From Bifidobacteriaceae bacterium (GTDB taxonomy: Bacteria > Actinomycetota > Actinomycetes > Actinomycetales > WQXJ01): DNA of 5,322 nucleotides. Position numbers and translations under genes: made by a program. This document shows, one piece after another, positions 1 through 4,793 of this stretch. The notes under the pieces are model-generated. The model was not told the origin of the DNA. It saw nothing but the letters and a program-made list of their open reading frames with translations, and made no database searches. The DNA lies in assembly GCA_031266115.1 (NCBI GenBank), contig JAISBQ010000127.1:1-5322 (forward strand), written 5' to 3'. Position 1 is the stretch's first letter. Each line of letters opens with the position of its first letter.

Positions 1-836
1 CCACGGCCGGGAAGATAGATGTCGGTATCGCGACCGGGATGGCGGACGGCAGAGACGATCAGCGCGACCACGCCGGCGAGACCCACCGTGATGGATGTCC
101 AGACGTTGAGGCGCATCCCGCCCACATGGTGCGCCTGGTCGATCCGAAGCGATTCGATGAAGCCGCGGCCCACGCAGTAGGCGACCACATACAGCGCAAA
201 CACCCGACCGTGTCCCAGACGCCAACGCTTGTCCGCGAGGACCAACAGTCCGGCGGCCGCGAGATTCCAGACCATCTCGTATAGGAAGGTCGGGTGGAAC
301 AGGGTGTCCGGCGGATAGCCGGCCTGCCGGGCGGCCGGTTCCGAGACCCGCAATCCCCACGGAAGGGTGGTCGGGGTGCCGAACAGCTCGTGGTTGAACC
401 AGTTGCCGACGCGCCCTATCCCCTGGGCAACGAGGATGCCGGGAGCCAGAGCGTCCGCGACGGGGGCGAGGCGCACGCCAGCGCGATGCGCGCCGATCCA
501 CGCTCCGATCGCGCCCACCGCGATAGCACCCCAGATGCCCATGCCGCCCTCCCAGATGTACAGGGCACGGATGGGGTCACCACCGGGGCCAAAGTACTGT
601 TCGTAGGAGGTGAGGACGTGGTAGATGCGGCCGCCCACGATCCCGAAGGGAACGGCCCACAACGTGACGTCGACGATGGCGCCCGGGGTGCCGCCGCGTT
701 CGGTGTAGCGGCGCGTGCCGATCCACCACGCGACGATGATCCCCACCACGATGCACAGCGCATAGGCGCGGATCGGGAATGGTCCCAGGTTCCATTCACC
801 CCTGGTTGGGCTCGGAATGAACGTGGGGATCAACAC
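1..836 (-). CDS. lgt: Prolipoprotein diacylglyceryl transferase, 3' end cut by window edge
   Basis: Membrane enzyme that moves the diacylglyceryl group of phosphatidylglycerol onto the lipobox cysteine of prolipoproteins, the first step of lipoprotein maturation. I translated 278 residues; the frame is open to the left edge, so the C-terminus is missing. The protein starts LIPTFIPSPTRGEWNLGPFP and then enters hydrophobic segments. Family landmarks are PFGIVGGRIYH (63-73), the actinobacterial YIWEGGMGIWG (93-103), the Lgt signature GRVGNWFNHE (141-150, with R142, N145 and E150), and a late GRGFIESLR (223-231), where an arginine and E228 match the essential R/E pair near E. coli R239/E243. The GTG at 836 is chosen because it places the IPSP motif as in other actinobacterial Lgt proteins. 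No clear Shine-Dalgarno precedes it. An in-frame GTG at 860, with GGA six bases upstream, would add eight residues and overlap the upstream gene. It begins 10 bases after the exporter gene, so the two are probably cotranscribed. Confidence 0.96.
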   Translation of the reverse strand, partial: MLIPTFIPSPTRGEWNLGPFPIRAYALCIVVGIIVAWWIGTRRYTERGGTPGAIVDVTLWAVPFGIVGGRIYHVLTSYEQYFGPGGDPIRALYIWEGGMGIWGAIAVGAIGAWIGAHRAGVRLAPVADALAPGILVAQGIGRVGNWFNHELFGTPTTLPWGLRVSEPAARQAGYPPDTLFHPTFLYEMVWNLAAAGLLVLADKRWRLGHGRVFALYVVAYCVGRGFIESLRIDQAHHVGGMRLNVWTSITVGLAGVVALIVSAVRHPGRDTDIYLPGR

Positions 837-846
837 GGACGGGAGC

Positions 847-1788
847 TTATCGCGCCCCACGCCGAATCCGGGGCCAACCGGCGGTCGCGCGTCCAACGCG
901 GCGGGAGGATGCCTGCCCGCCGCTCCAGACCAGGAGACCGCCCGCACAGACCACCACGAGAACGCCGGTGACGGCGAGCGGCGAGACGGCTTGGCGCAGG
1001 ATCAGCCAGCCCATCGCCAGGCCCATCACCGGGTCGAGGGAGAACAGGGTGCCGATCACGCGGGCGGAGGAGAGTCGAGCCGCCAGGGTGTCCGCGGAGT
1101 AGGGCACCACGACCCCGAGCACGGCGGATACCGCGATGAGGCCCAAGGCGCCTGGCGTCATCCGGGCCATGCCGCCGCCAACGAACGGCAGAGCAACCAG
1201 GGCGGCAACGCCGACGGCAAGCGACAGGTCCGCCGTGGCCGCGGCCGACTTCCCGACCTTCTCGGCGAGCACCGTGTACAACGCCAGGAACGCGGCGGCC
1301 AACAACGCCAGAGCAAAGCCCGCCGCGTCAAAGGCGCCCCCCGGACCCGCGATCACCACCACGCCCGCCAACGCCATCACGGCACACAGGACCTCGACAA
1401 GGCGCCGCGAGGCAGCGAGCGCCACCACGCACGGCCCAAGGAACTGGATGGTCACGGCGATTCCCAACGGGACCCGGGCGATCGCCGCATGTAGAGCCAG
1501 CGACGTTCCCGCCATGGCGATCCCGAACCCGATGATCGCCACCCACTCCTCCGCGGGCCGCCTGCGCAGCCGGGGCTGGAACACCACCCCCAGGACGATG
1601 GCGGCCACCACCAGCCGCAGCGCCCCCACGGTTTCCGCACCCACCGTGGCGAATGCCCCGACCGACAGCGCCGACGCGACTTCCGCTGCCCCGGCACCAG
1701 CGGCCACCAGCCCCGTCGCCCACATCACGGCCCCACGCCCACCGCCGCCGGGCAGACGGAGGCGCCGGCGAACCAGGACGTTGGGCAT
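847..1788 (-). CDS. EamA-family (DMT superfamily) transporter, RhtA-like exporter
   Basis: Predicted inner-membrane exporter of 313 residues, about the usual length for ten-helix EamA transporters. After a basic N-terminus (VRRRLRLP) nearly the whole chain is hydrophobic helices in two repeats. The first half carries LRL (57-59), RVPLGIAVTIQFLGP (105-119) and SRR (127-129). The second half carries VVPYSADTLAARLSSARVIG followed by TLFSLDPV (227-254). This layout resembles RhtA, the E. coli threonine/homoserine exporter, rather than generic EamA proteins; the substrate here is inferred and could be another amino acid or metabolite. The ATG at 1788 is preferred because GAAGGA lies five bases upstream. 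An in-frame GTG at 1827 would add 13 residues and would fall about eight bases after the predicted -10 box, so a leaderless longer form is possible. It stops with TAA just before lgt. RhtA-type genes are not a fixed part of the trp-lgt neighbourhood, so this may be a lineage-specific insertion. Confidence 0.88.
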   Translation of the reverse strand: MPNVLVRRRLRLPGGGGRGAVMWATGLVAAGAGAAEVASALSVGAFATVGAETVGALRLVVAAIVLGVVFQPRLRRRPAEEWVAIIGFGIAMAGTSLALHAAIARVPLGIAVTIQFLGPCVVALAASRRLVEVLCAVMALAGVVVIAGPGGAFDAAGFALALLAAAFLALYTVLAEKVGKSAAATADLSLAVGVAALVALPFVGGGMARMTPGALGLIAVSAVLGVVVPYSADTLAARLSSARVIGTLFSLDPVMGLAMGWLILRQAVSPLAVTGVLVVVCAGGLLVWSGGQASSRRVGRATAGWPRIRRGAR

Positions 1789-1793
1789 AGCGG

Positions 1794-1799
1794 TCCTTC
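1794..1799 (-). promoter_or_regulatory. Shine-Dalgarno site of the exporter gene
   Basis: On the minus strand the bases read GAAGGA, then CCGCT, then ATG. This near-consensus site at five-base spacing decides the start at 1788 over the upstream GTG at 1827. Confidence 0.75.
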
Positions 1800-1818
1800 G
1801 TAGAGCAGCGTGGTTGGT

Positions 1819-1833
1819 GCGTGGCACTCACGC
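1819..1833. promoter_or_regulatory. Small palindrome at the predicted transcription start
   Basis: GCGTG (1819-1823) and CACGC (1829-1833) form a perfect 5-base inverted repeat around a 5-base centre. It lies just downstream of the -10 box of the exporter promoter, over the predicted start site near 1828. It could be a repressor operator or a short leader hairpin. Arms this short also occur by chance in GC-rich DNA. Confidence 0.3.
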
Positions 1834-1834
1834 C

Positions 1835-1863
1835 ATTATCAGGGCTGCCACCCGAAGGCCCAA
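1835..1863 (-). promoter_or_regulatory. Predicted sigma-70-type promoter for exporter-lgt
   Basis: On the minus strand TTGGGC (1863-1858) is followed by a 17-base spacer and GATAAT (1840-1835), which matches five of six bases of the -10 consensus. The expected start near 1828 leaves a leader of about 40 bases to the ATG at 1788. Because lgt follows the exporter by 10 bases, this promoter probably drives both genes. Confidence 0.6.
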
Positions 1864-1890
1864 CCCCTCAGCCAGATTCCGCCACCAGCG

Positions 1891-1911
1891 CAACCGAGAC
1901 CGTAGACCACC
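1891..1911 (+). repeat. Direct repeat, left copy, flanking the toxin-antitoxin module
   Basis: This copy reads CAACCGAGACCGT, then A, then GACCACC, and recurs at 2581-2601 with one change (A1904 versus G2594), so 20 of 21 bases match. The next nine bases match at five positions, so the similarity fades rather than ending sharply. The copies start 690 bases apart, in the same orientation, with the whole antitoxin-toxin pair between them. I saw no third copy in the window. Confidence 0.8.
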
Positions 1912-1949
1912 GAGCGCCGGGCGAAGGGCGGTGGAGCCTCAAGTCTCGG
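1894..1949. other. Nested stem-loop between the divergent exporter and antitoxin genes
   Basis: CCGAGAC (1894-1900) pairs with GTCTCGG (1943-1949), 7 of 7. Inside it, CCACCG (1907-1912) pairs with CGGTGG (1929-1934), 6 of 6. The outer left arm and most of the inner one lie in the left direct repeat. No T-run follows on either strand, so it is not a canonical terminator. It could be a cruciform, a protein-binding site or a mobile-cassette end. It sits upstream of both promoters and outside the predicted transcripts. Confidence 0.5.
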
Positions 1950-1963
1950 GCCAGCACATTAGC

Positions 1964-1975
1964 TAGCTGGAGCTA
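1964..1975. promoter_or_regulatory. Inverted repeat upstream of the antitoxin promoter, possible operator
   Basis: TAGCT (1964-1968) and AGCTA (1971-1975) form an inverted repeat with a two-base centre. It overlaps the 8-base palindrome AGCTAGCT (1961-1968). It ends nine bases before the predicted -35 box. RelB/DinJ antitoxins repress their own operons by binding palindromes with a ribbon-helix-helix domain, so this is a plausible operator, but no binding motif is known for this protein. Confidence 0.35.
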
Positions 1976-1984
1976 CATGCCGTG

Positions 1985-2011
1985 TTGTGATATGGGCTGT
2001 TCTGCTATACG
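1985..2011 (+). promoter_or_regulatory. Predicted promoter of the toxin-antitoxin operon
   Basis: TTGTGA (1985-1990) can serve as the -35 box. TATACG (2006-2011) can serve as the -10 box, with TGC just before it making an extended -10. The 15-base spacer is short, which an extended -10 can offset. The leader to the ATG at 2027 would be under 15 bases and contains the strong ribosome site at 2013-2019. Confidence 0.5.
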
Positions 2012-2023
2012 TGAGAGGATAGC
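2004..2023 (+). promoter_or_regulatory. Inverted repeat enclosing the antitoxin ribosome-binding site
   Basis: GCTAT (2004-2008) and ATAGC (2019-2023) are inverted repeats around a 10-base centre holding most of GAGAGGA (2013-2019), the Shine-Dalgarno site seven bases before the ATG at 2027. As DNA the repeat overlaps the -10 box and could be the autoregulatory operator. As RNA it would matter only if transcription began at or upstream of 2004, which the predicted promoter does not allow. Confidence 0.4.
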
Positions 2024-2026
2024 GCC

Positions 2027-2299
2027 ATGTCTCAAGTCAACATCCGCATCGACAACGATCTGAAAGAGGCAGCCGAGCGGCTGTTCGCCGAACTCGGCCT
2101 CACGATGTCAACGGCTCTCACCATGTTCTTGCGCCAAGCGGTGAGGCAGGGAGGCATTCCCTTCGCCGTGAGCACGCGGAGCGACCTGTTCTACAACCCC
2201 ACCAATCTCGAGTACCTGCGCCAATCGCTCCGCCAGCTTGAGGCAGGCCAGACCGTCACGCGGTCCGTGGAGGCTCTGGATCGGATGGCCGATGCCTGA
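2027..2299 (+). CDS. RelB/DinJ-family antitoxin
   Basis: Antitoxin of a type II toxin-antitoxin pair, 90 residues. It should bind and block the toxin encoded next to it and repress its own operon. The N-terminal part (4-46) is a typical RelB/DinJ ribbon-helix-helix DNA-binding domain: strand VNIRID, helix LKEAAERLFAELG, TMSTALTMFLRQAVRQ, then GGIPF, all hallmarks of the DinJ branch. The C-terminal stretch (about 59-90) is charged and helical (NLEYLRQSLRQLEAGQ), as expected for the toxin-wrapping segment. GAGAGGA seven bases before the ATG supports the start. The gene overlaps the toxin gene by eight bases, so translation is probably coupled. Four hand-counted 60-base lines of the module (in both genes) gave 53-65% GC, against 73% for one line in trpA, which hints at a separate origin. 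Family assignment is firm; function is inferred from family and partner. Confidence 0.93.
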   Translation: MSQVNIRIDNDLKEAAERLFAELGLTMSTALTMFLRQAVRQGGIPFAVSTRSDLFYNPTNLEYLRQSLRQLEAGQTVTRSVEALDRMADA

Positions 2300-2555
2300 C
2301 GTGGTCTTCTCACTGTCCGCATGGGAGGACTACCTGTGGTGGCAGTCGCAAGACAGGAAGACTCTGAAGCGAATCAACGCCCTCATCCGAGACATCAACA
2401 GGAGCAACCACGAAGGCATCGGCCAGCCAGAACCCTTACGTGGCGACCACTCCGGCTGCTGGAGCCGACGGATCAATGACAAGGATCGCCTGGTCTACCG
2501 AATCGCCGAGGGCGGGAGCATCCAGGTCATTGCTGTGCGCGGACATTACACGTAA
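2292..2555 (+). CDS. yoeB: YoeB/Txe-family toxin, ribosome-dependent mRNA endonuclease
   Basis: Toxin partner of the upstream antitoxin, 87 residues (E. coli YoeB has 84). YoeB proteins bind the ribosome and cut mRNA in the A site, stopping translation. The match runs end to end: WEDYLWWQSQDRKTLKRIN (11-29) mirrors the YoeB N-terminal helix, GIGQPEPLRGDHSGCWSRRI (42-61) is the family core, and RLVYRI and VIAVRGHY complete the fold. The E. coli catalytic residues E46, R65, H83 and Y84 correspond to E47, R66, H85 and Y86 here, so all four are present and the toxin looks active. The ATG at 2292 lies inside the end of the antitoxin gene and gives the right N-terminus; upstream in-frame starts would add residues the family lacks. 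YoeB is classically paired with YefM, a Phd-type antitoxin, whereas here the antitoxin is RelB/DinJ type. The gene converges on trpA with 82 bases between their stops. Confidence 0.94.
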   Translation: MPDVVFSLSAWEDYLWWQSQDRKTLKRINALIRDINRSNHEGIGQPEPLRGDHSGCWSRRINDKDRLVYRIAEGGSIQVIAVRGHYT

Positions 2556-2557
2556 CG

Positions 2558-2579
2558 GCGGCCTGGGACCGTCGGCCGC
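2558..2579. other. GC-rich hairpin just after the toxin gene
   Basis: GCGGCC (2558-2563) and GGCCGC (2574-2579) form a perfect 6-base inverted repeat with a 10-base loop, starting two bases after the toxin stop codon. No T-run follows, so it is at best a weak or factor-assisted terminator. It may protect the 3' end of the transcript. Confidence 0.35.
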
Positions 2580-2626
2580 ACAACCGAGACCGTGGACCAC
2601 CAGGCTTCGGAGGGGGTTTCTTGTGC
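2578..2626. terminator. Long imperfect stem-loop between convergent toxin gene and trpA
   Basis: GCACAA (2578-2583) pairs with TTGTGC (2621-2626). After a two-base bulge, GAGACC (2586-2591) pairs with GGTTTC (2615-2620) with one G-T pair, giving 12 pairs in all. It lies between the converging genes, where a two-way terminator is expected. The T-rich part on the plus strand is inside the right arm rather than after it, so this is not a textbook intrinsic terminator. The left arm lies mostly in the right direct repeat. It cannot form together with the hairpin at 2558-2579. Confidence 0.4.
2581..2601 (+). repeat. Direct repeat, right copy, flanking the toxin-antitoxin module
   Basis: Second copy of the 21-base repeat at 1891-1911, differing only at 2594 (G instead of A). 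The G completes GTGGACCAC (2592-2600), a near-perfect palindrome that the left copy lacks. It lies 25 bases after the toxin stop and 36 bases before the trpA stop, so the two copies bracket the module tightly on this side. Confidence 0.8.
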
Positions 2627-2637
2627 AGCGCGCGGGG

Positions 2638-3543
2638 TCAGCGGTGGGCGGCGCCTCGGAGTGTCGCAGCCAGGGCCCTCAGGGAGCGGTGGGCTTCGGC
2701 CGGAGTGGCGGCATCGCGCAGCAGCCGAACAAACGCTGAACCGACGATGACGCCGTCCGCGTAGCTCGCGACCTCGGCTGCGTGCGCCGGGGTGGACACG
2801 CCGACGCCGACGCAGGCACGGGTCGCGCCGGCGGCGCGGGTCCGGGCGCTCAGCGTGCGGGCGGCGTCGGATAGCGTTGTCCGTTCACCGGTGACCCCCA
2901 TGGTGGAAGCCACGTAGACGAAGCCTCGGCTCGCGTCGGCAACCCGCCGGACGCGGGCGTCCGTCGAGGTCGGAGCCACGAGGAACACTCGGTCCAGACC
3001 CAACGCATCCGATGCTGCGATCCAGTCCTCGGCCTCGTCGGGGATCAGGTCTGGGGTGATGAGCCCCGCGCCGCCTGCATCGGCCAGCCTCGCGGCACAC
3101 CGGGCCACCCCCGTGTGGAAGATCGGGTTGTAGTAGGACATCACCAGCACGGGCACACCCAGTGGCGCCAGCGCCTCGACAGCCCGGAAGGTATCGTCAA
3201 CGCGGGTTCCGGCGGCCAACGCATGGGTCACGGCGGCCTCAATGACCGGTCCATCCATCACCGGGTCGGAGTACGGTAACCCAAGTTCGATGACGTCCGT
3301 TCCCCCGTCCACCAGCGCGCGCACGGCGTCGATTGACCCGGCAACATCGGGGAATCCCACCGGCAAATAGGCGATGAGCGCGGCCCGCCCGTCCGCGGTT
3401 GCGGCATCAATGGCCGCGCCCGTCCGGCTCACAGCGCCGCCACCGCCCGCCGATGCCGTCCCCACGGCATCGGTACCGCGCCCACCACCCGCGAGACCAT
3501 CCGCCGCGTCCGTCCAGCCCTCAGCCCTGTTCGCCCCGGTCAT
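2638..3543 (-). CDS. trpA: Tryptophan synthase alpha chain
   Basis: Splits indole-3-glycerol phosphate into indole and glyceraldehyde 3-phosphate; indole passes through a tunnel to TrpB in the alpha2-beta2 complex. The 301-residue chain shows the TrpA barrel: GRAALIAYLPVGFPD (52-66), DVIELGLPYSDPVMDGP (83-99), then MSYYNPIF, GLITPDLIPDE, FVYVASTMGVTG and a C-terminal GVGVST/ADGVIVGSAFV phosphate-binding region. E86 and D97 correspond to the catalytic E49 and D60 of the Salmonella enzyme. The ATG at 3543 overlaps the trpB stop as ATGA, which suggests translational coupling. It makes the protein about 35 residues longer than usual, with a Gly/Ala-rich N-terminus. The in-frame GTG at 3432 (residue 38, before SRTGAAIDAA) would give 264 residues, close to the normal 265-270, and is the main alternative start. 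The frame stays open upstream to 3810 inside trpB, but that part is not TrpA-like. Confidence 0.95.
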   Translation of the reverse strand: MTGANRAEGWTDAADGLAGGGRGTDAVGTASAGGGGAVSRTGAAIDAATADGRAALIAYLPVGFPDVAGSIDAVRALVDGGTDVIELGLPYSDPVMDGPVIEAAVTHALAAGTRVDDTFRAVEALAPLGVPVLVMSYYNPIFHTGVARCAARLADAGGAGLITPDLIPDEAEDWIAASDALGLDRVFLVAPTSTDARVRRVADASRGFVYVASTMGVTGERTTLSDAARTLSARTRAAGATRACVGVGVSTPAHAAEVASYADGVIVGSAFVRLLRDAATPAEAHRSLRALAATLRGAAHR

Positions 3544-4793
3544 CCGATCGCCCCCGCGTCCGCGCCCTCGTCGAGGAGTCCGAACCAGGCCGACGCCGTC
3601 CCCACGTCTTTGTCTCCACGTCCAGACAGCGACACAACGATCAGCCCACTCGGCCCCACGGCGCCCCCCAGCTTCAGCGCGCCAGCGAGCGCATGCGCCG
3701 ATTCGATAGCGGGGATGATCCCTTCCGTCCGGCTGAGCAGGCGAAACGCATCCATCGCCTCGGCATCCGTGATAGGCGAATAGTGGGCCCGGCCGGTATC
3801 CCGCAGCCACGCGTGCTCCGGCCCCACCCCCGGATAATCCAGCCCCGCGGAGATCGAATGGGACGGCTGCGTCTGTCCGTCGGAATCCTGTAGCAGATAC
3901 GACCGTGCGCCGTGGAGGACACCCACCCCTCCGGCGCTGAGTGTCGCGGCATGCCTGCCGCTCGCCACCCCATCCCCACCGGCTTCGAAGCCCTCAAGGC
4001 GAGTGCCGGCATCGTCCAGGAAGGCGTCGAAGATACCCATGGCGTTGGACCCGCCACCCACGCAGGCGGCAACGGCATCGGGTAGCCGACCGGCCTTGGC
4101 GAGCACCTGGGCGCGGGCCTCGACGCCGATCACGCGCTGGAAGTCCCGGACCATCTCCGGAAACGGGTGGGGACCGGCGACCGTACCGAACACGTAGTTG
4201 GTGGTCTCGGCGTTGGTAACCCAGTCACGCAACGCGGCGTTGATGGCGTCCTTGAGGGTGCGCGTGCCGGAGCGGACAGGGACTACTTCGGTGCCGAGCA
4301 GCCGCATTCGGGCGACGTTGAGTGCCTGGCGGCGGGTGTCCTCCTCGCCCATGTAGACCACACAATCGAGGTCTAGCAGCGCGGCCGCGGTTGCCGTCGC
4401 CACGCCATGCTGCCCCGCGCCGGTCTCCGCGATGACGCGCGACTTGCCGATCCGCTTGGTCAACAACGCCTGGCCGAGCACGTTGTTGATCTTGTGGGAC
4501 CCCGTGTGGGCGAGGTCCTCGCGTTTGAGAAAGACCCGCACGTCACGTCCGGCATGGGCGGCGAACCGCGGCACCTCGGTCAGTGGGGTGGGACGCCCGG
4601 CGTAGTCGGTGAGCAGCCCGGTCAGTTCGGCCTGGAATGTGGGATCGTCGCGGACGATGCCGTACGCGTCGCTCAGCCCGTCGAGCGCAGTGATCAGGGC
4701 CTCTGGGACGTACCGACCGCCGTAGAGCCCAAAGTAGGGGCCGCGGGCGGCTTGGAGTGAGCCGGACGACGACGATGCGGCGGCGTCAGTCAC
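3540..4793 (-). CDS. trpB: Tryptophan synthase beta chain
   Basis: PLP enzyme that joins indole and L-serine to make L-tryptophan, working in the complex with TrpA. The 417-residue protein has the normal length and is intact. Landmarks: GPYFGLYGGRYVPE (18-31), GRPTPLTEVPR (66-76), LKREDLAHTGSHKINN (89-104) with PLP-binding K101, AETGAGQHG (122-130) with E123 matching the catalytic E109 of Salmonella, VCGGGSN-type phosphate loop (CVGGGSNAMG, 244-253), then HSISAGLDYPGVGPEHAW and SGRGDKD near the end. This is the TrpB1 (TrpA-partner) type. The start is GTG at 4793, overlapping the trpC stop as GTGA; the Shine-Dalgarno is weak, which fits coupled translation from trpC. The stop overlaps the trpA ATG in the same way. 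Because coupling would run through trpC, the early stop in that gene could lower TrpB output. Confidence 0.97.
   Translation of the reverse strand: MTDAAASSSSGSLQAARGPYFGLYGGRYVPEALITALDGLSDAYGIVRDDPTFQAELTGLLTDYAGRPTPLTEVPRFAAHAGRDVRVFLKREDLAHTGSHKINNVLGQALLTKRIGKSRVIAETGAGQHGVATATAAALLDLDCVVYMGEEDTRRQALNVARMRLLGTEVVPVRSGTRTLKDAINAALRDWVTNAETTNYVFGTVAGPHPFPEMVRDFQRVIGVEARAQVLAKAGRLPDAVAACVGGGSNAMGIFDAFLDDAGTRLEGFEAGGDGVASGRHAATLSAGGVGVLHGARSYLLQDSDGQTQPSHSISAGLDYPGVGPEHAWLRDTGRAHYSPITDAEAMDAFRLLSRTEGIIPAIESAHALAGALKLGGAVGPSGLIVVSLSGRGDKDVGTASAWFGLLDEGADAGAIG

Noticed and set aside
416..799. Minus-strand frames within lgt that are not the lgt frame (416-799, 577-795)
   Set aside because: Reading the frame from GTG 836 gives an unbroken Lgt with its signature motifs; these are shifted frames of the same DNA.
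817..1494. Long open frame on the plus strand opposite the exporter and lgt start
   Set aside because: Its product is a charged, low-complexity string with no family resemblance, and the opposite strand holds a clear membrane protein. Such antisense frames are common in GC-rich coding DNA.
1789..1827. Longer exporter start at GTG 1827
   Set aside because: GAAGGA sits five bases before the ATG at 1788 and the extra residues are not membrane-protein-like. Kept only as a possible leaderless form.
1821..2063. Small plus-strand frame running into the antitoxin gene
   Set aside because: It crosses the promoter, repeat and stem-loop region, lacks a ribosome site and has no recognisable sequence.
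3544..3810. Upstream extension of the trpA frame inside trpB
   Set aside because: The sequence before the ATG at 3543 is not TrpA-like and overlaps conserved TrpB codons. The ATGA junction gives a natural start.
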